Positions 1 through 5,097 of a stretch of DNA of 7,474 nucleotides are shown here, piece after piece. Location: NCBI GenBank assembly GCA_021604925.1, contig BQJX01000122.1, positions 1 through 7,474 of the forward strand, given 5' to 3'. The first letter of the stretch is position 1; every line of letters begins with the position of its first letter. The notes below the pieces were generated by a model. The model worked only from the letters and a program-made list of their open reading frames with translations, was not told the origin of the DNA and searched no databases. The DNA is from Gemmatimonadota bacterium (lineage in GTDB: Bacteria; ARS69). A program made the position numbers and the translations under genes.

Positions 1-473
1 TCAATCGCGTCGCCAAGGTGGTGAAGGGTGGACGTCGGTTCAGCTTCAACGCCCTGGTGACCATCGGTGACGAGAAGGGACGCGTGGGAGCCGGTCTCGG
101 CAAGGCGAACGAGGTTTCCGAGGCGGTTCGCAAGGCAACGGAGAACGCGCGCAAGAACATGTTCAAGGTGGCCATGGTCAACGACACGCTTCCGCACAAG
201 GTGCTGGGTCGCGCCGGCGCGGGTCGCGTGCTTCTGTTGCCGGCCAGCCCGGGTACCGGCGTGATCGCCGGTGGCGCGGTCCGGGCCATCCTGGAAGTGG
301 CGGGGTTCAAGGACGTTCTCACCAAGTGCCTCGGCACGAACAACCCGCACAACGTCGTGAAGGCCACGGTGAAAGGCCTGAAGCAGCTCCAGACCCTGCA
401 GGATGTCGCACGCCGTCGCGGCGTGAGCGTGGCGCACCTCATGGGTAGGGACGAGGACGAGGCGGAGTCATGA
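1..473 (+). CDS. rpsE: 30S ribosomal protein S5 (uS5), 5' truncated by window edge
   Basis: S5 is a 30S body protein near the mRNA entry channel that contributes to decoding accuracy. The reading frame is open from base 3 (Asn-Arg-Val-Ala-Lys) and matches E. coli S5 from about residue 19, so roughly the first 18 residues lie outside the window. GTG codons at 18 and 21 are internal valines, not the start. Visible landmarks are the VVKGGRRFSF loop, where spectinomycin-resistance changes map in E. coli, the GRVGAGLGKANEV strand-helix of the double-stranded-RNA-binding fold, and the C-terminal PASPGTGVIAGGAVRAILEVAG and GTNNPHNVVKAT motifs. The C-terminus ends in an acidic RDEDEAES tail. The TGA stop overlaps the next start (ATGA, 470-473), so translation of rpmD is probably coupled. 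Identification is secure. Confidence 0.97.
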   Translation, partial: NRVAKVVKGGRRFSFNALVTIGDEKGRVGAGLGKANEVSEAVRKATENARKNMFKVAMVNDTLPHKVLGRAGAGRVLLLPASPGTGVIAGGAVRAILEVAGFKDVLTKCLGTNNPHNVVKATVKGLKQLQTLQDVARRRGVSVAHLMGRDEDEAES

Positions 474-658
474 GTGGACGGGTAAGGATCACTCAGTACC
501 GGAGCGCCATCAGTCGGCGCACCAACCAGAAAGAGACGATTCGTTCGCTGGGAATCCGGCGGCTCCATCAGACGGTGGAGCACGATGACACTCCGACGAT
601 CCGAGGCATGATCGAAACGGTCAAGCATCTCGTGCGCGTCGAGAAGGTCGAAAGCTAA
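470..658 (+). CDS. rpmD: 50S ribosomal protein L30 (uL30)
   Basis: This small large-subunit protein of 62 residues is of normal bacterial length (59 in E. coli). The N-terminal strand RVRITQYRSAISR is followed by the family motif ETIRSLGIRRLHQTVEHDDTP (residues 22-42) and the C-terminal helix and strand MIETVKHLVRVE. The ATG overlaps the rpsE stop as ATGA. A GAGG at 459-462, seven bases upstream inside rpsE, is a usable Shine-Dalgarno. It stops at TAA, 33 bases before rplO. L30 is absent from some bacterial lineages, so its presence is weakly informative about taxonomy. Confidence 0.97.
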   Translation: MSGRVRITQYRSAISRRTNQKETIRSLGIRRLHQTVEHDDTPTIRGMIETVKHLVRVEKVES

Positions 659-665
659 GTTCATC

Positions 666-678
666 CGCCCAAAGGGCG
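666..678 (+). other. Small GC hairpin in the rpmD-rplO gap
   Basis: CGCCC (666-670) pairs perfectly with GGGCG (674-678) around an AAA loop. It sits just before the purine-rich GGGGAAGAG (681-689) that serves rplO. There is no T-run after it, so it does not look like a terminator. It may set spacing or local mRNA structure upstream of the rplO ribosome site, or be chance in GC-rich DNA. Confidence 0.35.
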
Positions 679-691
679 TCGGGGAAGAGCG

Positions 692-1237
692 ATGTACCAG
701 CTGAATAATCTGAGGCCCGCACGCGGTGCCAAGAAAAAGCGCAAGCGCGTGGGACGTGGTCCGGGCTCCGGCAGCGGAACCACGGCATCCCGCGGCAGCA
801 ACGGACAGGGTTCGCGCGCCGGCGGCTCCAGTCACCCCTGGTTCGAGGGTGGCCAGATGCCGCTGTATCGGCGCGTGCCCAAGTCCGGGTTCTTCAACCG
901 GAACCGGGTGGAGAACCAGGTCGTGAACCTGAGCCAGTTCGATCGCTTCGAAGGGGTGCAGGAGATCACGGTGGACTATCTCAAGACCAAGGGTCTCGTG
1001 TCCGGCCGCGATGCGCGGGTCAAGATCCTGGGCAACGGTGATCTTGCCGGCGCCTTCCAGGTGAAGGTCCACGCGGTGAGCGAGGCGGCCAAGCAGAAGA
1101 TCGAGGCCGCGGGTGGCTCGGTGGAACTGGTTCCGTTCGCCACGCGGATGGATGCCGCCGTGAAGGCCGCGGACAAGCGCATGAGCGCCAAGAACAAGAA
1201 CAAGAACCCGAAGAAGAAGGCGAGCGACCGGGGATGA
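692..1237 (+). CDS. rplO: 50S ribosomal protein L15 (uL15), long C-terminal tail
   Basis: L15 is a late-assembly 50S protein with a basic N-terminal extension threading into 23S rRNA. Seen here: a Lys/Arg-rich start (residues 13-22), the Gly/Ser-rich segment 21-46, the hallmark FEGGQMPLYRRVPKSGF (51-67) and the C-terminal fold VKILGNGDLAG to IEAAGGSVELV (110-147). Two features are odd. Segment 27-44 reads SGTTASRGSNGQGSRAGG, where most bacteria have a Lys/His-rich GKTSGRGHKGQKSRSG type. The protein is 181 residues against about 145-150 usually, because about 35 residues rich in Lys and Asn follow the usual end. The start is ATG 692 with GGGGAAG at 681-687. The stop overlaps the secY start (ATGA, 1234-1237). 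Confidence 0.97.
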   Translation: MYQLNNLRPARGAKKKRKRVGRGPGSGSGTTASRGSNGQGSRAGGSSHPWFEGGQMPLYRRVPKSGFFNRNRVENQVVNLSQFDRFEGVQEITVDYLKTKGLVSGRDARVKILGNGDLAGAFQVKVHAVSEAAKQKIEAAGGSVELVPFATRMDAAVKAADKRMSAKNKNKNPKKKASDRG

Positions 1238-2547
1238 TCGTCGAAAAAATCGTGGCCATCTTCAAGATCCCGGAGCTCAAGCGTCGGGTTCTGTACACCC
1301 TCGGGATGCTCTGCATCTACCGATTGGGCGGTCACGTGCCGACTCCCGGCATCGACGGCGCAGCGCTCGGCGACTTCTTCGCCTCGCAGCAGGATTCGCT
1401 GTTCGGACTGTACGACATGTTCGTCGGTGGCAACCTGTCTCAGGCCACGATCTTCGCGCTCGGAATCATGCCGTACATCTCCGCGTCCATCATCTTCCAG
1501 ATGCTGACGGCGGTGGTTCCCTTCTTCGAGAAGCTGCAGAAGGAAGGCGAGTCCGGTCGCAAGAAGATCACCCAGTACACGCGCTACGGCACGGTGCTGC
1601 TGGGTCTCGTGCAGGGTTTCGGTGTGGCCAAGTTCCTGGAGGGACTCGCGTCCCCCTCGGGAGCGCAGGTCGTGATGGATCCCGGATTCATGTTCCAGAT
1701 CACCACGGTGATCACGCTGATCGCCGGTACGGTGTTCACCATGTGGCTCGGTGAGCAGATCACGGAACGGGGCATCGGCAACGGGATCTCGCTCATCATT
1801 TTCATCGGGATCGTGGCCAGCTATCCGGCGGACGCGTTCAACACGTTCCAGGCCGTTCGTTCCGGTGGCATGAACATCGCGCTTCTGCTGGTGGTGCTCG
1901 CGGCCATGGTGGGGGTGACGGCGGGGGTGATCCTGGTAACCCAGGGTCAACGAAGAATCCCGGTGCAGTACGCCCGGCGGGTCGTGGGGCGCAAGGTGTA
2001 CGGTGGCCAGGCCACCCACATTCCGCTGCGCGTGAACACGGCCGGCGTGATTCCCATCATCTTTGCGCAGTCGTTCATCATGTTCCCGAGCACGCTGGCG
2101 TTGTACTTCCCGAACAACGAGATCATCCAGACGATCTCGGCCAGTCTGCGGTTCGGTACGCTGATCCACTCCATCCTGTACGGCGGGATCATCATCTTCT
2201 TTGCGTACTTCTATACCGCGATCATGTTCAATCCCGGGGATCTCGCCGACAACATGAAGAAGCACGGCGGGTTCATTCCGGGGATTCGTCCGGGCAAGCG
2301 GACGGCCGAGTACATCGACCGGATTCTCACGCACATCACGCTGCCGGGTGCCATCTTCCTGGCGCTCATCGCGATCCTGCCGTTCGTGATGATCGACCGG
2401 CTCGCGGTTCCGTTCTTCTTCGGAGGTACGGGGCTCCTGATCGTGGTGGGCGTGGCGCTGGATACGTTGCAGCAGATCGAGTCTCACCTGCTCATGCGCC
2501 ACTACGACGGGTTCCTGAAGAAGGGTCGTCTGCGCGGCCGCCGGTAG
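1234..2547 (+). CDS. secY: Protein translocase subunit SecY
   Basis: SecY is the channel-forming subunit of the inner-membrane SecYEG translocon, carrying exported proteins driven by SecA and membrane proteins delivered by SRP. It has 437 residues, a normal length, with about ten hydrophobic helices (approximately 19-36, 71-91, 119-137, 153-173, 182-198, 213-236, 269-291, 309-331, 366-388, 392-410). The plug region lies around 58-70. Landmarks are GIMPYISASIIFQML (77-91), MWLGEQITERGIGNGIS (170-186), the cytosolic loop GQRRIPVQYARR (238-249) and the SecA-contacting loop GIRPGKRTAEY with Arg352, equivalent to E. coli Arg357. The start is fixed by the 4-base overlap with rplO and the MIVEKIVAIFKIPELKRR N-terminus typical of the family. 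The nearest purine tract (AAGAAGG, 1214-1220) is 13 bases away, so coupling to rplO translation is likely. The placement after rplO is the classical spc order. Confidence 0.98.
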   Translation: MIVEKIVAIFKIPELKRRVLYTLGMLCIYRLGGHVPTPGIDGAALGDFFASQQDSLFGLYDMFVGGNLSQATIFALGIMPYISASIIFQMLTAVVPFFEKLQKEGESGRKKITQYTRYGTVLLGLVQGFGVAKFLEGLASPSGAQVVMDPGFMFQITTVITLIAGTVFTMWLGEQITERGIGNGISLIIFIGIVASYPADAFNTFQAVRSGGMNIALLLVVLAAMVGVTAGVILVTQGQRRIPVQYARRVVGRKVYGGQATHIPLRVNTAGVIPIIFAQSFIMFPSTLALYFPNNEIIQTISASLRFGTLIHSILYGGIIIFFAYFYTAIMFNPGDLADNMKKHGGFIPGIRPGKRTAEYIDRILTHITLPGAIFLALIAILPFVMIDRLAVPFFFGGTGLLIVVGVALDTLQQIESHLLMRHYDGFLKKGRLRGRR

Positions 2548-2555
2548 GAGAGCGG

Positions 2556-3131
2556 ATGGTTTGGATTTTCCTGGGACCCCCGGGAGCCGGCAAGGGAACC
2601 CAGGCGGTGCTGTTGGCAGAGCATCTGGGGATTCCCCACGTTTCGACGGGCGAGCTGCTTCGGCGGGCCATGCGGAACGGAACGGAACTGGGGAAGAAGG
2701 CGAAGTCGTACATGGACGCCGGGGATCTGGTTCCGGATCCGTTGATCCTGGAGCTGGTTCGGGAGGTTCTGGCCGGCGCCAAGGGCTGTATCCTGGACGG
2801 GTTCCCGCGGAACATCGCCCAGGCCGACGTGCTGGGCGCGATCCTGAAAGGGGTCGGGCTGAGTCTGACCGGAGTGCTCCGGCTGGACGTGCCGGACGAG
2901 ATGCTGGTGGCGCGGATCGCCGGGCGAGCCCGGGAAGAGAGCCGCGCCGATGACTCCGAGGCCACGGTCCGGAATCGGCTGAAGGTGTACGCGGAACAGA
3001 CGGCGCCCCTGGTGGAGTACTACCGGCGCGCCGGCAAGCTGGTGGACGTGAACGGCGAAGGGTCGATTCGAGAGATCCAGACCCGGATCCGGGAGATTGC
3101 GGCGGAGGCCGCGGGAGGCACCAAGGAGTGA
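2556..3131 (+). CDS. adk: Adenylate kinase, short LID-less form
   Basis: This cytosolic enzyme interconverts ATP + AMP and 2 ADP. Seen: the P-loop GPPGAGKGT (7-15), the AMP-site motif STGELLR (30-36), DGFPRN (81-86), and the catalytic arginines around 120, 124 and 130 with RADD (130-133), then NRLKVYAEQTAPLVEYY (140-156). At 191 residues it lacks the roughly 30-residue zinc or hydrogen-bonded LID insertion of long Adks: RIAGRAREESRADD runs straight through where LID would be inserted. This is the short bacterial type. The start is ATG 2556 with GGAG (2547-2550), which overlaps the secY TAG stop; the gap is 8 bases. Arginine is mostly CGG here, unlike the CGC/CGT-rich rplO gene. The stop overlaps map (GTGA). 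Confidence 0.97.
   Translation: MVWIFLGPPGAGKGTQAVLLAEHLGIPHVSTGELLRRAMRNGTELGKKAKSYMDAGDLVPDPLILELVREVLAGAKGCILDGFPRNIAQADVLGAILKGVGLSLTGVLRLDVPDEMLVARIAGRAREESRADDSEATVRNRLKVYAEQTAPLVEYYRRAGKLVDVNGEGSIREIQTRIREIAAEAAGGTKE
3113..3118 (+). promoter_or_regulatory. Shine-Dalgarno deciding the GTG start of map
   Basis: GGGAGG lies within the end of adk, nine bases before the GTG at 3128. The first in-frame ATG would be Met13 and would remove the conserved LKSPTEFELM N-terminus, so this site supports GTG 3128. Confidence 0.7.
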
Positions 3132-3886
3132 TCCTGCTCAAGTCGCCCACCGAGTTCGAGCTCATGCGGCACCCCGGCAAGATCGTCGGGGGGGCCCATC
3201 GGAAGGTCCGGGAGGCCGTTCGGCCCGGGATCACCACGCAGGAGCTGGATCAGCTGGTGGAGGATTTTATCCGTGAGCAGGGGGGCGAGCCGGCCTTCAA
3301 GGGGTATCGTGGATTCCCCGCCAGCGTGTGCGCCTCGGTGAACGAGGAGGTTGTCCACGGGATTCCGGGTCCTCGAGCCCTCCAGGAGGGGGACATCGTA
3401 GGAGTGGACATCGGGGTCAAAGCTGGGGGATTCTATTCGGATGCCGCCCAGACAATCGCCGTGGGAGCAGTCTCCCCCGAGGCGAGGGCCCTGCTGGACG
3501 TGACCCGCGGGGCGCTTCTGGCCGGGATCGAGCAGGCGCACGTCGGAAACCGGATGGGCGACATTTCCCATGCGGTCCAGAAGTACGTGGAGAGCCGGGG
3601 TTTCTCGGTGGTGAGAACGCTGGTGGGACACGGGATCGGACGGTCAATGCACGAGGATCCCCAGGTTCCGAATTTCGGGAAGCCCAAGAAGGGGCCCGAA
3701 CTCAAGGTAGGGATGGCCCTGGCCATCGAGCCGATGGTGAACATCGGCGGACATGAGGTGGAAGTTCTGGACGACGCCTGGACCGTGGTCACCGCGGACG
3801 GCTCGCTTTCGGCCCACTTCGAACACACCGTGGCGATTCTGGAAAACGGTCCGGAAATCCTCACGAACGGAGCGGTCCCGGAATAG
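3128..3886 (+). CDS. map: Type I methionine aminopeptidase
   Basis: This enzyme removes the initiator Met from nascent cytosolic proteins when residue 2 is small. It has 252 residues in the pita-bread fold. The five metal ligands can be placed: Asp94 (GVDIG), Asp105 (FYSDAA), His168 (GHGIG), Glu201 (AIEPM) and Glu232 (FEHTVAI), equivalent to E. coli D97, D108, H171, E204 and E235. His77 (VVHGIP) and His175 (SMHEDP) match the substrate-site histidines H79 and H178. There is no N-terminal zinc-finger or linker extension, so it is the plain type Ia-like bacterial form. The start is GTG 3128, overlapping the adk stop (3128-3131), and gives the typical MILLKSP N-terminus. It stops at TAG, 36 bases before the infA ATG. 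Many products of this operon begin Met-Ala, Met-Pro or Met-Ser and are expected substrates. Confidence 0.97.
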   Translation: MILLKSPTEFELMRHPGKIVGGAHRKVREAVRPGITTQELDQLVEDFIREQGGEPAFKGYRGFPASVCASVNEEVVHGIPGPRALQEGDIVGVDIGVKAGGFYSDAAQTIAVGAVSPEARALLDVTRGALLAGIEQAHVGNRMGDISHAVQKYVESRGFSVVRTLVGHGIGRSMHEDPQVPNFGKPKKGPELKVGMALAIEPMVNIGGHEVEVLDDAWTVVTADGSLSAHFEHTVAILENGPEILTNGAVPE

Positions 3887-3912
3887 TTGGGACCCGGAGC
3901 AGTTGGGGGGTC
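3874..3912 (+). promoter_or_regulatory. Alternative hairpins over the map stop and infA ribosome site
   Basis: Two mutually exclusive pairings are visible. GGTCCC (3874-3879) pairs with GGGACC (3889-3894) across the map stop codon. Alternatively GACCC (3891-3895) pairs with GGGTC (3908-3912), covering the G-run used as the infA ribosome site. The shared bases are 3891-3894. A ribosome finishing map would block the first pairing. The structure is seen; a regulatory role is inference and the stems are short. Confidence 0.3.
3905..3910 (+). promoter_or_regulatory. Weak, G-only ribosome-binding tract for infA
   Basis: A run of six G sits 12 bases before ATG 3923. It is the only Shine-Dalgarno-like tract there and is a poor one, with long spacing. 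It still supports ATG 3923 over the in-frame TTG at 3887, which would add 12 residues not found in IF-1. Confidence 0.4.
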
Positions 3913-3922
3913 GGCGCGACGC

Positions 3923-4141
3923 ATGGCGAAGGAACAGGGAATTCAGGTAGAGGGCACCGTGGTGGAGCCGCTGCCGAACGCCAGTTTCCGGGTGGAGCTG
4001 GAGAACGGGCACCGAGTGCTCGCTCACATCTCGGGCAAGATGAGGATGAATTTCATCAAGATCCTGCCCGGGGACAAGGTGACCGTAGAACTGTCGCCGT
4101 ACGATTTGACACGGGGACGCATCGTCTACCGGTACAAGTAG
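3923..4141 (+). CDS. infA: Translation initiation factor IF-1
   Basis: IF-1 is an OB-fold factor that occupies the A site of the 30S subunit during initiation. From ATG 3923 the product is 72 residues, exactly the usual length, starting MAKEQGIQVEGTVVEPLPNA. It carries the S1-like motifs FRVELENGHRVLAHISGKMR (22-41) and the C-terminal PGDKVTVELSPYDLTRGRIV (49-68). An in-frame TTG at 3887 extends the frame by 12 residues (with GPGAVGGSARR) that match nothing in the family, so it is rejected. Codons 62-63 (TTG ACA, 4106-4111) depart from the local G/C-ending preference and spell a perfect -35-like hexamer. The gene lies between map and rpmJ, as in many bacteria outside the enterics. Confidence 0.97.
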   Translation: MAKEQGIQVEGTVVEPLPNASFRVELENGHRVLAHISGKMRMNFIKILPGDKVTVELSPYDLTRGRIVYRYK

Positions 4142-4157
4142 CCGCTAGGAGTTCAGC

Positions 4158-4283
4158 ATGAAGTCTCGTACTTCAGTCAAAAAAGTCTGCATTCAATGCA
4201 AGATCGTGAAGCGCCACGGAGTGGTCCGAGTGATTTGCAAGGCCAACCCGCGGCACAAGCAGCGCCAGTTGGTGCGGAAGTAG
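4158..4283 (+). CDS. rpmJ: 50S ribosomal protein L36 (bL36), zinc-binding form
   Basis: This is a 41-residue protein, starting MKSRTSVKKVCIQCKIVKRH and ending QRQLVRK. It is the smallest ribosomal protein, binding 23S rRNA near the L7/L12 stalk base. The zinc-ribbon ligands are intact: Cys11, Cys14, Cys27 and His33 (CxxC-x12-C-x5-H), so this is the zinc-dependent C+ form. The start is ATG 4158 with a clear AGGAG (4147-4151), six bases away. The first dozen codons (TCT CGT ACT TCA, AAA AAA, ATT CAA) are much richer in A/T than the surroundings, which should keep the start region unstructured. The gaps are 16 bases from infA and 12 bases to rpsM. Confidence 0.97.
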   Translation: MKSRTSVKKVCIQCKIVKRHGVVRVICKANPRHKQRQLVRK

Positions 4284-4295
4284 AGGAGTCGACGG

Positions 4296-4667
4296 ATGCC
4301 ACGCATTGCCGGGGTTGATCTTCCGCCTACCAAGCGGATGGACGTTGCCCTGACCTATATCTACGGGATCGGGCCCACGGTCGCGAAGCGGATCCTTGCT
4401 CGCACGGGCGTGGATCCGTCGCTGCCGTCCAAGGATCTTCCCGAGTCGGACACGGCCAAGATCCGGACCGAGATCGAGACCAATCACAAGGTGGAAGGAG
4501 CCCTCCGCAGCGAGGTCTCCATGAATATCAAGCGGCTGATGGACATCGGCTGCTACCGGGGTCTTCGTCACCGGCGATCCCTTCCGGCGCGTGGACAGCG
4601 TACGTCCACGAACGCCCGTACACGGAAGGGGCCGAAGAAGGGCTCCGGAATCCTGAAGAAGAAGTAG
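4296..4667 (+). CDS. rpsM: 30S ribosomal protein S13 (uS13)
   Basis: S13 is a 30S head protein that contacts the P-site tRNA through its C-terminal tail and forms bridges to the 50S subunit. At 123 residues it has normal length. Seen: the N-terminal MPRIAGVDLP, the helix-hairpin-helix segment ALTYIYGIGPTVAKRIL (18-34), the conserved block LMDIGCYRGLRHRR (81-94) and the tail LPARGQRTSTNARTRKGPKK (96-115), ending in basic KKK. The start is ATG 4296 with GAGGAG (4283-4288), seven bases away and touching the rpmJ stop. Only 12 bases separate it from rpmJ, so no E. coli-type alpha-operon leader fits ahead of it. Confidence 0.98.
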   Translation: MPRIAGVDLPPTKRMDVALTYIYGIGPTVAKRILARTGVDPSLPSKDLPESDTAKIRTEIETNHKVEGALRSEVSMNIKRLMDIGCYRGLRHRRSLPARGQRTSTNARTRKGPKKGSGILKKK

Positions 4668-4672
4668 GAGGG
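4666..4672 (+). promoter_or_regulatory. Strong Shine-Dalgarno for the TTG start of rpsK
   Basis: AGGAGGG begins inside the rpsM TAG stop and lies eight bases before TTG 4681. This near-perfect anti-16S match supports the non-ATG start and may compensate for it. Confidence 0.8.
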
Positions 4673-4680
4673 AACGGAAC

Positions 4681-5085
4681 TTGGCGGACGCGAAAGGCAA
4701 GGGCAAACGACCCAAGAAGAAAAAGGACCGCAAGGTCGAAGCAGTGGGCGTTTGTCACATTCAGAGCACGTTCAACAACACCATCATCACCCTGACCGAT
4801 TCCAAGGGCGACGTGGTGTCGTGGGCTTCGGGCGGCAAGGGCGGCGGATTCAAGGGCTCGCGCAAGAGCACTCCGTTCGCCGCGCAGCTCGCAGCCGAGA
4901 AGGCGGCCAAAGAGGCCCTGGAGCTGGGCTTGCGTCGGGTGGAGGTTCGCGTTCGCGGGCCGGGATCCGGTCGTGAGGCCGCGATTCGATCGCTGACCCT
5001 GGCCGGGCTGGATGTCTCGCTCATTCGCGACGTGACGCCGATCCCGCACAACGGATGCCGCCCCAAAAAGCGGCGCCGGAACTAG
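4681..5085 (+). CDS. rpsK: 30S ribosomal protein S11 (uS11), TTG start
   Basis: S11 is a platform protein next to the E-site mRNA and the 3' end of 16S rRNA. It has 134 residues (129 in E. coli), the excess being a very basic N-terminus (residues 5-18, rich in Lys and Arg). Conserved parts are GVCHIQSTFNNTIITLTD (23-40), SWASGGKGGGFKGSRKSTPF (47-66), VRGPGSGREAAIRSL (91-105) and the end DVTPIPHNGCRPKKRRR (117-133). The Asn124-Gly125 pair corresponds to the site that becomes isoaspartate in E. coli S11. No upstream ATG is available in frame. TTG 4681 gives the usual Met-Ala beginning and has a strong ribosome site, so TTG is the likely start. The gaps are 13 bases from rpsM and 12 to rpsD. Confidence 0.97.
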   Translation: MADAKGKGKRPKKKKDRKVEAVGVCHIQSTFNNTIITLTDSKGDVVSWASGGKGGGFKGSRKSTPFAAQLAAEKAAKEALELGLRRVEVRVRGPGSGREAAIRSLTLAGLDVSLIRDVTPIPHNGCRPKKRRRN

Positions 5086-5093
5086 AGGAAGAG
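5084..5093 (+). promoter_or_regulatory. Purine-rich ribosome site for the TTG start of rpsD
   Basis: AGAGGAAGAG starts within the rpsK stop codon and ends four bases before TTG 5098. The core AGAGG (5084-5088) is nine bases from the start. It supports TTG as the initiation codon. Confidence 0.7.
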
Positions 5094-5097
5094 CAAA

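Noticed and set aside
18..23. GTG at 18 or 21 as the rpsE start
   Set aside because: The upstream frame is open to the window edge and encodes the conserved Asn-Arg-Val-Ala-Lys of S5, so these are internal valines.
976..3237. A 753-codon open frame on the minus strand opposite rplO-secY-adk-map
   Set aside because: It is the shadow of the G/C third-position bias of well-identified + strand genes. The translation is low-complexity Arg/Pro/Asp/His with no recognisable domain.
3887..3922. TTG at 3887 as the infA start, adding 12 residues
   Set aside because: IF-1 is consistently about 72 residues starting Met-Ala-Lys. The extra residues have no family match, and TTG abuts the map stop without its own ribosome site.
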